A stretch of DNA of 64,000 nt from Aldehydirespirator sp965116965 (GTDB lineage Bacteria > Actinomycetota > Acidimicrobiia > Acidimicrobiales > Aldehydirespiratoraceae), in assembly GCA_965116965.1 (NCBI GenBank), contig OZ220743.1, positions 3,782,001-3,846,000 of the forward strand, written 5' to 3'. Shown piece after piece: positions 32,183 to 41,190 of this stretch. Both the position numbers and the translations under genes were made by a program. Position 1 is the stretch's first letter, and the number at the start of each line of letters is the position of its first letter. The notes beneath the pieces were generated by a model. The model had not been told where the DNA came from. It searched no databases and saw only the letters and a program-made list of their open reading frames with translations.

Positions 32183-34615
32183 GTGACGATGATCCAGGAC
32201 CGGCTGACCTCCGTCACCGACATGCCTGCGGCTGCATCGACGTCCACAACCATGAGGGTGCGCAAGCGCAACGGCAATCTCGAGCCGGTCGACGTGAACA
32301 AGATCGTCAACGCCGTGGCCCGGGCGGCCGAGGGCCTGCTCGGCGTCGATCCGCTGACGGTCAGCACCCGCACCATCGCCGCCCTCGCCGACGGCGCCAC
32401 CACCCGCGAGCTCGACGAGTTGAGCATCCGCACCGCGGCCGGGCTCATCGTGGAGGAGCCCAACTACTCGAAGCTCGCGGCCCGCATGCTGGCCACCTAC
32501 ATCGACAAGGAAGTCCGCAACCAGAACATCCCGTGGTTCTCCGAGGCCATGGAGACCGGACACCGGCTCGGGCTGATCGGCGACGAGACCGCGGAGTTCG
32601 TGCGGGCGCACTCCCCCGCGCTGAACGCGGCCATCGACTCCGGCCGTGACCGCAACTTCGAGTTCTTCGGGCTGCGCACGGTTTACGACCGCTACCTGCT
32701 GCGCCATCCCGACACCCGGCTGGTGATCGAGACCCCGCAGTACTTCATGCTCCGCGTGGCCTGCGGGCTGAGCACGAACCCCGACGAGGCCGTCGAGTTC
32801 TACGACCTGATCTCGTCGCTGGCCTACCTTCCGTCGAGCCCCACCCTGTTCAACTCGGGGACGATGCACCCGCAGATGTCGAGCTGCTACCTGCTCGACT
32901 CTCCTGAGGACTCCCTGGAGGGCATCTACCAGCGCTACACCGACATCGCCCGCCTCTCGAAGTACGCGGGGGGCATCGGGGTCGGCTGGCACCGCGTCCG
33001 CTCGAAGGGATCGCTGATACGGGGAACCAACGGGCTGTCCAACGGCATCGTGCCGTGGCTCAAGACCCTCGACTCGTCGGTGGCCGCCGTCAACCAGGGC
33101 GGCCGGCGCAAGGGCGCGGCCTGCGTCTACCTCGAGACCTGGCACGCAGACGTCGAGCAGTTCCTGGAGCTGCGCGACAACACCGGCGACCACGCCCGCC
33201 GCACCCACAACATCAACCTCGCCAACTGGGTGCCCGACCTCTTCATGGAGCGCGTGGAGCTGGACTGGCGGTGGAGCCTGTTCGACCCCAAGAAGGTGCC
33301 CGAGCTCACCGACACCTACGGCGACGAGTTCCGAGCCATCTACGAGCAGGCCGAGGCCGACGGGCGTTACGAGATGCAGGTTCCGGCCCGCCAGCTGTAC
33401 ACGCGGATGATGCGGACCCTGGCCGAGACCGGAAACGGCTGGATGACGTTCAAGGACGCCTCCAACGCCAAGTGCAACCAGACGGGCCCAGGGACGGGCG
33501 GCGATGCCAACTCACGCGACCGGGTCGTGCACCTGTCCAACCTGTGCACCGAGATCATCGAGGTGACCAGCGCCGGCGAGACCGCGGTGTGCAACCTCGG
33601 ATCAGTCAACCTCGGCGCGTTCGTTCAGCGGGCGGCGGGCTCCAACGGCAGTGCTCCGGTGCACTTCGACTTCGAGCGGCTCGGCGAGGTGGTGCGCCTG
33701 GTGGTCGGCTTCCTCGACCGCGTCATCGACATCAACTACTACCCGACCGAGGAGTCGGCGGCCTCCAACCGCCGCTGGCGCCCGGTGGGGCTGGGCCTAA
33801 TGGGCCTGCAGGACGTGTTCTTCAAGCTGGGCCTGGCCTTCGACTCCGCCGAGGCCCGCCGCCTCAGCCGCCGCATCTCCGAGGAGATCTACTTCAACGC
33901 CCTGTTGGCCTCCACCGAGCTGGCCGAGGCTGGCGGGGCCCATCCCGGCTTCGCCGACACCCGGGCCGCGGCCGGCGATCTGCAGTTCGACCTCTGGAAC
34001 GCCGAACCGTCCGACCCCGACCGCTGGAGTCCGCTGCGCGAACGGATCGCAGAGCACGGTCTGCGCAACTCCCTGCTCATCGCCATCGCCCCGACGGCCA
34101 CCATCGCGGCCATCGCCGGCTGCTACGAGTGCATCGAGCCCCAGGTGTCGAACCTGTTCAAACGCGAGACCCTCTCCGGCGAGTTCATGCAGGTGAACCG
34201 GTACCTGGTGGCCGAGCTGAAGGCCCGGGGCCTGTGGGACGACAAGATGATCGCCGACGTCAAGAAGGCCGAAGGCTCGATTCAGCAGATCGATCGCATA
34301 CCCGAGGACCTGCGGACCGTCTACCGCACCGCCTGGGAGATATCGCAGCGCTCCCTCATCGAGATGGCCGCGGACCGGGGCGCCTTCATCGACCAGAGCC
34401 AGTCGCTCAACCTCTTCATGGAGGCCCCGACCATCGGGAAGCTGTCGTCGATGTACATGCACGCCTGGAAGCAGGGCCTCAAGACCACCTACTACCTGCG
34501 CTCGAGGCCGAAGACGCGCATCAACCAGACCACCACCAACGGCTCGGGGGCCTCCGATGACGAGGCCGTGGCCTGCTCCCTGGAGAACCCTGAGACCTGC
34601 GAGGCATGCGACTGA
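32183..34615 (+). CDS. nrdA: Class I ribonucleotide reductase, large subunit
   Basis: An 810-residue alpha subunit that reduces ribonucleoside diphosphates. An ATP-cone (MRVRKRNGNLEPVDVNKIVNAVARA) near residues 15-100 provides allosteric control. SSCYLLDS holds one active-site cysteine, CNLGSVNLG the partner, and the C-terminal CEACD resembles the redox pair that is re-reduced by thioredoxin. The GTG at 32183 has GAGGAGG before it. Its TGA overlaps the nrdB ATG (TGATG), so the two are coupled. Confidence 0.95.
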   Translation: MTMIQDRLTSVTDMPAAASTSTTMRVRKRNGNLEPVDVNKIVNAVARAAEGLLGVDPLTVSTRTIAALADGATTRELDELSIRTAAGLIVEEPNYSKLAARMLATYIDKEVRNQNIPWFSEAMETGHRLGLIGDETAEFVRAHSPALNAAIDSGRDRNFEFFGLRTVYDRYLLRHPDTRLVIETPQYFMLRVACGLSTNPDEAVEFYDLISSLAYLPSSPTLFNSGTMHPQMSSCYLLDSPEDSLEGIYQRYTDIARLSKYAGGIGVGWHRVRSKGSLIRGTNGLSNGIVPWLKTLDSSVAAVNQGGRRKGAACVYLETWHADVEQFLELRDNTGDHARRTHNINLANWVPDLFMERVELDWRWSLFDPKKVPELTDTYGDEFRAIYEQAEADGRYEMQVPARQLYTRMMRTLAETGNGWMTFKDASNAKCNQTGPGTGGDANSRDRVVHLSNLCTEIIEVTSAGETAVCNLGSVNLGAFVQRAAGSNGSAPVHFDFERLGEVVRLVVGFLDRVIDINYYPTEESAASNRRWRPVGLGLMGLQDVFFKLGLAFDSAEARRLSRRISEEIYFNALLASTELAEAGGAHPGFADTRAAAGDLQFDLWNAEPSDPDRWSPLRERIAEHGLRNSLLIAIAPTATIAAIAGCYECIEPQVSNLFKRETLSGEFMQVNRYLVAELKARGLWDDKMIADVKKAEGSIQQIDRIPEDLRTVYRTAWEISQRSLIEMAADRGAFIDQSQSLNLFMEAPTIGKLSSMYMHAWKQGLKTTYYLRSRPKTRINQTTTNGSGASDDEAVACSLENPETCEACD

Positions 34616-35742
34616 TGGCCATCACCGACGTCTCAGTCGAGCCTCTCGATCTCCCGGGCCGGGACTCTGCCGTCCCCGCCCCTCCCGCAGGCTTTCAGCC
34701 TGAAACGGAGGCCGAGCCCCGGCCCGGGCAACCCTCGCACCGGCCCAACATCCTGGATCCGGGCTTCGACCTGACGCTGCGACCCATGCGCTACCCGCAG
34801 TTCTTCGAGATGTACCGCGACGCCATCAAGAACACCTGGACGGTCGACGAGATCGACTTCTCCGACGACCTGGTCGACCTGGACCGCAAGCTCATGCCGG
34901 CCGAGAAGCATCTGATACGCCGGCTGGTGGCCTTCTTCGCCACCGGCGACTCGATCGTGGCCAATAACCTGGTCCTGAACCTCTACGAGCACATCAACGC
35001 GCCCGAGGCCCGGATGTACCTGTCTCGCCAGCTCTTCGAGGAGGCGCTGCACGTGCAGTTCTACCTGAACCTGCTCGACAACTACATCCCCGACCACGAC
35101 GAGCGGGCGGAAGCCTTCGCCGCCATCGAGAACATCCCTTCCATACGGGCCAAGGCCGAGTTCTGCTTCAAGTGGATGGACTCGGTCGGAGACGGGCCGC
35201 TGCGCACCGCAGACGACCGCCGCCGCTTCCTGATGAACCTGATCTGCTTCGCGGCCTGCATCGAGGGCCTGTTCTTCTTCGCCGCGTTCGCCTACGTGTA
35301 CTTCCTGCGGTCCAAGGGTCTGCTCAACGGGCTGGCCGCCGGCACCAACTGGGTGTTCCGCGACGAGTCGATGCACATGAACTTCGCCTTCGAGGTGATC
35401 CGCACGGTGCGCAACGAGGAGCCCGAACTGTTCGACGAGGAACTGAGCCGGGACATCAGCGACATGCTGGCCGAGGCGGTGGACGCCGAGCACCAGTTCG
35501 CGGCGGACCTGCTGGGCGAGGGCGTGCCCGGCATGTCGGTGGCCGACACCCGCTCGTACCTGGAGTACGTGGCCGACCAGCGCCTGATGCAGCTCGGCCT
35601 GCGGAGGCGATTCGGCAGCCGCAACCCGTTCTCGTTCATGGAGCTTCAGGACGTGCAGGAGCTGTCAAACTTCTTCGAGCGCACCGTGTCCGCCTACCAG
35701 GTGGGCGTGGAGGGCGAGGTCTCCTTCGACGAGGACTTCTGA
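34615..35742 (+). CDS. nrdB: Class I ribonucleotide reductase, small subunit
   Basis: A 375-residue di-iron beta subunit that makes the tyrosyl radical (or an equivalent oxidant) used by NrdA. Metal-ligand segments are LFEEALHVQFY, the helix of IEGLFFFAAF and RDESMHMNFAFEVI. ATG at 34615 is used because it overlaps the nrdA stop; an ATG at 34606 would add three residues. The first ~40 residues are a variable, proline-rich tail. Confidence 0.95.
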   Translation: MAITDVSVEPLDLPGRDSAVPAPPAGFQPETEAEPRPGQPSHRPNILDPGFDLTLRPMRYPQFFEMYRDAIKNTWTVDEIDFSDDLVDLDRKLMPAEKHLIRRLVAFFATGDSIVANNLVLNLYEHINAPEARMYLSRQLFEEALHVQFYLNLLDNYIPDHDERAEAFAAIENIPSIRAKAEFCFKWMDSVGDGPLRTADDRRRFLMNLICFAACIEGLFFFAAFAYVYFLRSKGLLNGLAAGTNWVFRDESMHMNFAFEVIRTVRNEEPELFDEELSRDISDMLAEAVDAEHQFAADLLGEGVPGMSVADTRSYLEYVADQRLMQLGLRRRFGSRNPFSFMELQDVQELSNFFERTVSAYQVGVEGEVSFDEDF

Positions 35743-35807
35743 CACCGGCCGAGCCTCGCCGGGGCGGCCCGTTTCCGATCGACGGATCCCGTGATACACA
35801 AAGCGTC

Positions 35808-36461
35808 ATGCTGAGATTCGCAGAGGAGATCGTCCTGCTGATGCTGCGGGACGACGACGGCAAGTTCGAGCCGGTGCCGGTCACGTCGATGCAACATGCG
35901 CTGGCCGCGGCCGTGCTCATGGATCTGGCTCTGGAGGACCGCATCGACACCGACCCGGAGAACCTCGTCCTGATCGACTCCACGCCGGTGGGCGACAGCC
36001 TGCTCGATCCGACGCTGGAGCAGATCGCGGCCGGCGAGCAGCACGACGCCCGCCACTGGGTGGAGCAGACGGCCAGGCAGGCCGACGACATCCGCGGCCA
36101 GGCGCTGGCCCGCCTCATCGAGCGAGGAATCCTCGAGCAGCACGATGAGCGGTTCCTGTGGGTGTTCCGGTCCCGGCGCTACCCGATAGTCGACGGCAAG
36201 GAAGAGCGAGAGGTGAAGCTGCGCATTCTGGGCGTGCTCCTCAGCGATGAGATCCCCGACCCGCGAGACATCGTGATCATCTGCCTGGCGGACGCCTGCG
36301 GCCTGCTGCGCCTACTGCTGCCGAAGCGGGAGTTGGAGAGTGTTCGCGACCGCATCGAGCAGGTCCGCAAGCTGGACCTCATAGGCCAGGCCATGGCCCA
36401 GGCGATCCGCGACGTCGAGCTGTGGCTGGCCGCCAGCCGCATAGAGGGCCGGATGTTCTAG
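35808..36461 (+). CDS. GPP34/GOLPH3-family protein
   Basis: A 217-residue all-helical protein of the GPP34 family (LRFAEEIVLLMLRDDDGKF at the start, ALAAAVLMDLALEDRI, LIERGIL, LVLLSDEIPDPRDI). In eukaryotes GOLPH3 binds phosphoinositides at the Golgi; bacterial members are common in actinobacteria with no settled function. It follows nrdB by 66 bases, and cotranscription is possible. The ATG at 35808 is the family start. Confidence 0.85.
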   Translation: MLRFAEEIVLLMLRDDDGKFEPVPVTSMQHALAAAVLMDLALEDRIDTDPENLVLIDSTPVGDSLLDPTLEQIAAGEQHDARHWVEQTARQADDIRGQALARLIERGILEQHDERFLWVFRSRRYPIVDGKEEREVKLRILGVLLSDEIPDPRDIVIICLADACGLLRLLLPKRELESVRDRIEQVRKLDLIGQAMAQAIRDVELWLAASRIEGRMF

Positions 36462-36522
36462 ACCCCGGCCGCAGGTCGCAGAGTCGCCGAATCCGGCAGA
36501 CTCGCTCACAGACACTCTGCCT

Positions 36523-37083
36523 ATTGACCGGCGTTCAAAGACGGTCTCGCTGACGGAGTTGGGCTCCGCAGTCGTCGACCCAACAAAGCGGGACGAAGCG
36601 TTAGTCGAGGCGTTCCTGGCAGTTCCGCTGTACCGCAAGCTTTATGACAAGTTTGCAGGGACGCTGCTGCCACAAGACGCTGGGCTGGAGGCTGAGATCC
36701 AGGCCTTGGGCGTCACGCCCAAGTCCGTTGCGAGAGCTAGGCAGACACTTCAGCGATCTGCCTCTGTGGCTGGCTTTTTTCATGCGGGCCGGAACCGGCT
36801 GGTGTGACCGGCGACTCCGCAGGAAATGGAACCGCCGCCCGCGGCAGACCTGGAGCAGGAAGCGGCGACAGCCCCCGACGGGAGCGAAGCGCAATCTGCA
36901 GTTCCCGATGGCCCGAGCGATCCCCTCCTCGTTGGACTCTGGTCAAAGCTCCCCGCAGCGGGCAACTTCAGCAAGGAGGAGCAGGAGCAGTGGCTCGAAC
37001 TAGCAATGCTGGCCCTGGCCATGGTCTACGGATCCACGCCAAACAGAGTCAGCACTCACGACTCAGACGTTGACCCCTTCTGA
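36523..37083 (+). pseudogene. Gene of unknown family, 5'-truncated and split by a TGA
   Basis: Two open pieces in one frame are separated by a single TGA at 36805-36807 and read as one protein. The first part (SLTELGSAVVDP, VPLYRKLYDKFAG, RSASVAGFFHAGRNRLV) and the second (DPLLVGLWSKLP, QWLELAMLALAMVYG) together look like the second half of a family of hypothetical proteins that I cannot name. No N-terminal half is found before ~36523. Readthrough is possible but decay is more likely. Confidence 0.5.
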
Positions 37084-37093
37084 GTGAGAGCCA

Positions 37094-37147
37094 GGGGGTG
37101 GCGCGTATGCGGCGCCACCCCCTTAGGTTCCCCGGCTTTCCCGGGGA
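37094..37147. terminator. Double GC-rich hairpin
   Basis: GGGGGTGGCGC at 37094-37104 pairs with 37112-37122, and TCCCCGG at 37129-37135 pairs with 37141-37147. The two stable hairpins follow the split gene and precede the Abi-like gene. They probably end transcription of the former. Confidence 0.6.
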
Positions 37148-37195
37148 GTCTGCCCCAAGCAGCTTCAGCGAGAGGCCTACAAGGAGCGTACGCAT

Positions 37196-37882
37196 ATGAC
37201 CATACCGCTTGAACAGGCCTCTAGCACTTCCGGACGATTTCGGTACGACGGAGCAACGATAAGGGCGTTATGTGCCACCATGTCGGAGGAGCGATTCGCC
37301 ACATACCTCAAGATGGCTAAGGGCGACCGCAGGCGGGCCCTGCAACTCTATGCACAGAACGCTGCTCTAGGTAGCGCATTCCATGGGCCTCTTCAGGCGC
37401 TTGAGGTCACGCTGCGCAATGCAGTACATGACGCGATGACGGTCACAGGCGGCGTGCGCTGGTTTGAGAGTCCGCAGCTTGATCAACCTCAGCAAGATGC
37501 TGTCACCAAGGCGAAGGGCAAGCTTGACAACGGAATGGCACCACACGATCCTGGCCGCATCGTGGCTGAGCTAAGCTTCGGCTTCTGGGTTGCGTTGTTT
37601 GCGCGACGGTACGACGAGTCTCTGTGGCGGACCGCACTGCATCGGTGCTTCGATCCAACGCCCCCACGACGCCCTCTACACGATCAGCTCAATCGCCTGC
37701 TGGCGCTCCGTAATCGGATTGCGCACCATGAGCCGATCCTTCAGCGAAACCTACGCGGCTACCACGACGCAGTCCTGTGGGTCCTAGGAATGCTGTCACC
37801 AGAGATGGAGCATTGGGTGAAGCACCACAGCCGCGTTCTGGATGTCCTCGCGCAACCGGCCCATCGAATTGTCCACTTCTAA
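37196..37882 (+). CDS. Abi-like (Abi_2 family) HEPN-domain protein
   Basis: A 228-residue protein of the Abi-like/Abi_2 family found in phage-defence loci. The C-terminal LRNRIAHHEPI contains the HEPN ribonuclease motif R-x4-H (R172, H177). The middle part, ALEVTLRNAVHDAM and ELSFGFWVALFARRYDE, is typical of the family. AGGAG stands before the ATG at 37196. Its base composition is less GC-rich than its neighbours, which suggests acquisition. No antitoxin gene is adjacent; it would be a solitary abortive-infection RNase. Confidence 0.8.
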   Translation: MTIPLEQASSTSGRFRYDGATIRALCATMSEERFATYLKMAKGDRRRALQLYAQNAALGSAFHGPLQALEVTLRNAVHDAMTVTGGVRWFESPQLDQPQQDAVTKAKGKLDNGMAPHDPGRIVAELSFGFWVALFARRYDESLWRTALHRCFDPTPPRRPLHDQLNRLLALRNRIAHHEPILQRNLRGYHDAVLWVLGMLSPEMEHWVKHHSRVLDVLAQPAHRIVHF

Positions 37883-37885
37883 CCC

Positions 37886-39349
37886 CTATCCGGTGGTGTC
37901 GTCCGCGAGGATGAGGGTCTTGAGGTCGCTGTGGAAGTCGAGGGCGTGGTCGCCGCCCTCGCGGCCTATGCCGGACAGGCCGCATCCGCCGAAGGGGGCG
38001 GCCAGGTCTCGCACCAGGAAGGTATTGGTCCACACGATCCCGGCCCGCACCGCGGCGCCGACCCGCTCGGCCCGGTCGGCTGAGCCCGTGTAGACGATGG
38101 CCGACAGGCCGTAGCGGGTGGAGTTGGCCAACTCCACGGCCTCCGCCTCGGTCGCGAAGGCCTGGATGGTCAGGACCGGGCCGAAGACCTCGCGCTGGAC
38201 GATCTCTGAGTCGTTGGAAGCCGGCTCGATCAGCGTGAGCTCGTAGTGGAGGGAGCCGGCACGGCGGCGGCCGCCCCACACCACCGTGTCGCCCGCGGCC
38301 CGGGCTCGCTCCACGAAGGCCTCGACCCTGGCCAGATGGTCGGGATGGACCATCGGCGCGATGGTGGTCGAGTCGTCGCGGCTGTCGCCCAGCACGTGGG
38401 CTTCGGTGCGGATCCGCAGTGCTTCCAGGAAGTCGTCGAGGATCGATGCCTCCACCAGTAGGCGAGTCCCGGCCAGGCACACCTGGCCTGAGTCCTCGTA
38501 CTGGGCGGCGGCCTGCTCGACGGCCGCTTCGAGGTCGCAGTCAGCGAACACCATGAGCGGGCCCTTGCCTCCCAGCTCGGCTGTGAACGGCACGATGTTG
38601 GCCGCCGCGGCCGTGCCGATGTGCCGGGCCGTCTCCGGTGAGCCGGTGAAACTGATACGGCGGACCCGCGGATCCGCGGTCAAGGCCGCGCCCACCTCGG
38701 AGCCGATTCCCTGCACCAGGTTGAAGGCGCCGGGTGGCAGCCCGGCCTCCACCGTCAGGTCGGCCAGCAACGAAGCCGACAGCGGGGACCACTCGGCCGG
38801 CTTGAGCACCACGCTGTTGCCCGCTGCCAGCGCGGGGGCCACCTTCCAGGTGGCCAGCATGAACGGAGCGTTCCACGGTGTGATCACCACCGCGGGGCCG
38901 GCCGGCATCCGCTGCACGGTGTGGGCGGTGCCCCGGGCCGGCCACCGGGGCTCGTCATGGGCCTCGGCCATGTCCGCGTAGAAGCGGAAGTTGAGCGCGC
39001 CCCTGGCCACCAACCGCTCGCGCATGGAGCGGTGCAGGAAGCCCATGTCGAGCGTCTCGACCAGGGCGATGTCGTCGTTGCGGGCTTCGATCAGGTCCCC
39101 CAGCCGGCGCAGGGCCGCGGCTCGCTCGCTCACGGGCAGCTCGCTCCAGGCGTTGAAGCCGTCCACCGCCCCGCCCACGGCCCGCTCAGCCGTGGACGCA
39201 TCCCCGCGGGATACGTCCGCGAGCTTGTTGTCCCAGTCCAGCGGCGGGCGGCACTCGAACGTGCGGGGCGAAGCCACCCGCTGGCCACCGATCAGGTGAT
39301 CGACGCTGACGCCGACCCCACCGACGTCGATCCGGGCCGACTCAGCCAT
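37886..39349 (-). CDS. NAD-dependent aldehyde dehydrogenase
   Basis: A 487-residue aldehyde dehydrogenase. PWNAPFMLATWKVAPALAAGN and FTGSPETARHIG are cofactor-binding blocks, FTAELGGKGP holds the catalytic glutamate and GQVCLAG the nucleophile C291. It resembles hydroxymuconic semialdehyde dehydrogenases (HpaE-like), which suits the adjacent FAH-family gene. The ATG at 39349 is the family start. It is downstream of the FAH and LivF genes on the same strand, with a 72-base gap. Confidence 0.88.
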   Translation of the reverse strand: MAESARIDVGGVGVSVDHLIGGQRVASPRTFECRPPLDWDNKLADVSRGDASTAERAVGGAVDGFNAWSELPVSERAAALRRLGDLIEARNDDIALVETLDMGFLHRSMRERLVARGALNFRFYADMAEAHDEPRWPARGTAHTVQRMPAGPAVVITPWNAPFMLATWKVAPALAAGNSVVLKPAEWSPLSASLLADLTVEAGLPPGAFNLVQGIGSEVGAALTADPRVRRISFTGSPETARHIGTAAAANIVPFTAELGGKGPLMVFADCDLEAAVEQAAAQYEDSGQVCLAGTRLLVEASILDDFLEALRIRTEAHVLGDSRDDSTTIAPMVHPDHLARVEAFVERARAAGDTVVWGGRRRAGSLHYELTLIEPASNDSEIVQREVFGPVLTIQAFATEAEAVELANSTRYGLSAIVYTGSADRAERVGAAVRAGIVWTNTFLVRDLAAPFGGCGLSGIGREGGDHALDFHSDLKTLILADDTTG

Positions 39350-39421
39350 CCGCCCACCCGGTTCTGTGAGCAAATATGGCGCCCAGAGCGGCTTCGTGGC
39401 GCACAAAATCTCCCGGGGCCA

Positions 39422-40327
39422 TCAGCTGTCCTCGTCGAGGGTCGACTGGTAGTGGCGGGCGCCGGGGCCGCGCGGCGCCCGCTTGCCGCGGTGCTCCCAG
39501 TCACCGCCCATGGCCGTGGACACGACTTCCTCGCTGTCGGACGGCTGGGCGCCGACGTCGGAGCGAATGGGCTCGGGGCCGGTGACGACGGTGTTGGTCA
39601 ACGCGCCCAGGCCCTCCACCTCGACGGTGACGAAGTCGCCGGGCACCACCGGGCGCGACCCGGCCGGAGTGCCCGACAGCACCAGGTCGCCCGGCACGAG
39701 AGTGATGGTGCGGGCCAGGTCGGCCACCAGGTAGTGCATGTCCCACTCCATCTCGTCTGTGCTGCCGTCCTGACGGACCTCGCCGTTGACGAGGGTGCGG
39801 ATCCGCTTGTGGCGGAAGTCCCAGCCGGTCACCAGCGCCGGCCCCACCGGGCACAGCGTGTCGCTGCCCTTGACCCGCAGCATCGAACCCGCGTCGGTGT
39901 CGCGGAAGTCGTGCAGCCCGTAGTCGTTGGCCACCGTGTAGCCCGCGATGTAGTCGCCCGCATCGACCGGCGACACGTTGCGGCAGGTCCGGCCGATGAC
40001 GATGCCGATCTCTCCCTCGTAGTTCATCCACCGGCACGGCTCGGGCCGCACCACGTCGGCGCCGTGGGCGCTCAGGGCGGTGATCGGCTTGTGGAAGTAG
40101 GTCGGGGCGGGCGGGAGCCTGGTCATGAACTCGGCCACCCGGCTGGCGTAGTTGAGGTGGACGCAGATGATCTTGGTCGGCTCGCAGGGCGGCAAATGCA
40201 CTGCGTCGGCCACTGCCACCCGCCGCCCGTCCCGGGCCACGAGAGCATCGCCGTCGCGCTGGACGAGCACCGGGTACCCTTCCAGCAGGATGCGTCGGTA
40301 CTCGCTCACGGCCGTATCTCCATTCAT
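39422..40327 (-). CDS. Fumarylacetoacetate hydrolase-family protein
   Basis: A 301-residue FAH-family enzyme (HpaG-like isomerase/decarboxylase or acylpyruvate hydrolase). Metal-site segments are YEGEIGIVIGR and GYTVANDYGLHDFRD, with SGTPAG near the end. Such enzymes cleave or isomerise ring-fission products in aromatic catabolism. Its ATG overlaps the LivF stop by 4 bases (ATGA), so an ABC ATPase and a catabolic enzyme are translationally coupled. Confidence 0.87.
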   Translation of the reverse strand: MNGDTAVSEYRRILLEGYPVLVQRDGDALVARDGRRVAVADAVHLPPCEPTKIICVHLNYASRVAEFMTRLPPAPTYFHKPITALSAHGADVVRPEPCRWMNYEGEIGIVIGRTCRNVSPVDAGDYIAGYTVANDYGLHDFRDTDAGSMLRVKGSDTLCPVGPALVTGWDFRHKRIRTLVNGEVRQDGSTDEMEWDMHYLVADLARTITLVPGDLVLSGTPAGSRPVVPGDFVTVEVEGLGALTNTVVTGPEPIRSDVGAQPSDSEEVVSTAMGGDWEHRGKRAPRGPGARHYQSTLDEDS

Positions 40328-41061
40328 GGTTGCTCGGATTCTGGCGAGTCGGAGTCGCGAGCGGCTCCCACGAACGTGTCGAAGAGGTCGTCTCGCCCGA
40401 GAAGGCACGAAGCCGCACCCTCGGCTGCTATCTCGCCGGTGCGCAGCACATAGGCACGGTCGGCCACCTCCAGCAGCCGGGTGGCGTTCTGCTCGACGAC
40501 CAGCAGTGTCCGTCCCTCGGAGCGGAGACGCCCTATGAGATCGAATACGAAGTCGACCAGCACGGGCGCGAGGCCCAGTGACGGCTCGTCCATCAGCAGG
40601 ACCCGCGGGTTGCTCATCAACGCTCGGGCGATGGCCAGCTGCTGGGCCTCGCCGCCGGACAGGTAACCGGCCGCGGTCGCCCACTTGTCCTTGAGCACGG
40701 GGAACAGCCCGGCCACCTCGTCGAGCCGCTCGGCACGCTCGTCTGATGGGACGATCTTGCCGCCGATGCGGAGGTTCTCGGCGACGGTCATCTGGGCGAA
40801 GAGTCGACGATGCTCGGGGACCAGCGCCAGACCGGCCCGGAGCATCCGGTCGGGGCTGTGGCCGGTCACCGATCGGCCGTCGAGACGGACTTCGCCGGTG
40901 GAGGGGCGTAGCAGACCGGCGACCGTGCTCAGCAGGGTGGTCTTGCCCGCGCCGTTGGGACCGATGAGGCCGACGATCTCATGGGCCGCGACGGAGAGGC
41001 TCACGCGGCGCAGCGCCGAGATTGACCCGTAGCGAGTGGTCAGCCCGGACACCTCAAGCAC
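40324..41061 (-). CDS. Branched-chain amino acid-type ABC ATPase (LivF-like)
   Basis: A 245-residue ATPase of the LivF subgroup: Walker A GPNGAGKTT at 34-42, signature YLSGGEAQQLAIARAL, Walker B VLLMDEPSLGLAP, then the LivF-typical VVEQNA. The GTG at 41061 lies six bases after TAGGGT (leaderless). No LivG, LivH, LivM or binding-protein gene is nearby, so its partners are elsewhere. It may take up an aromatic acid for the FAH and aldehyde dehydrogenase downstream (inference). Confidence 0.88.
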   Translation of the reverse strand: MLEVSGLTTRYGSISALRRVSLSVAAHEIVGLIGPNGAGKTTLLSTVAGLLRPSTGEVRLDGRSVTGHSPDRMLRAGLALVPEHRRLFAQMTVAENLRIGGKIVPSDERAERLDEVAGLFPVLKDKWATAAGYLSGGEAQQLAIARALMSNPRVLLMDEPSLGLAPVLVDFVFDLIGRLRSEGRTLLVVEQNATRLLEVADRAYVLRTGEIAAEGAASCLLGRDDLFDTFVGAARDSDSPESEQP

Positions 41062-41158
41062 TACGAAACCCTATCTGAGGCCCCTCACCCCCGACGTTGG
41101 GCCGGCTTGCCTTGCAGATGACTGGGAGCGATCTGCCGCCTAGTCTTGCGCCGATTCC

Positions 41159-41172
41159 GTTTGGTAGCAAAC
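41159..41172. promoter_or_regulatory. Palindrome GTTTG-N4-CAAAC, candidate MarR operator
   Basis: GTTTGGTAGCAAAC lies between the divergent LivF-type and MarR-family genes, 19 bases before the MarR GTG. MarR-family regulators commonly bind such inverted repeats in the gap shared with their target operon. Confidence 0.5.
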
Positions 41173-41190
41173 AAAACCGGAGACGCCGAC

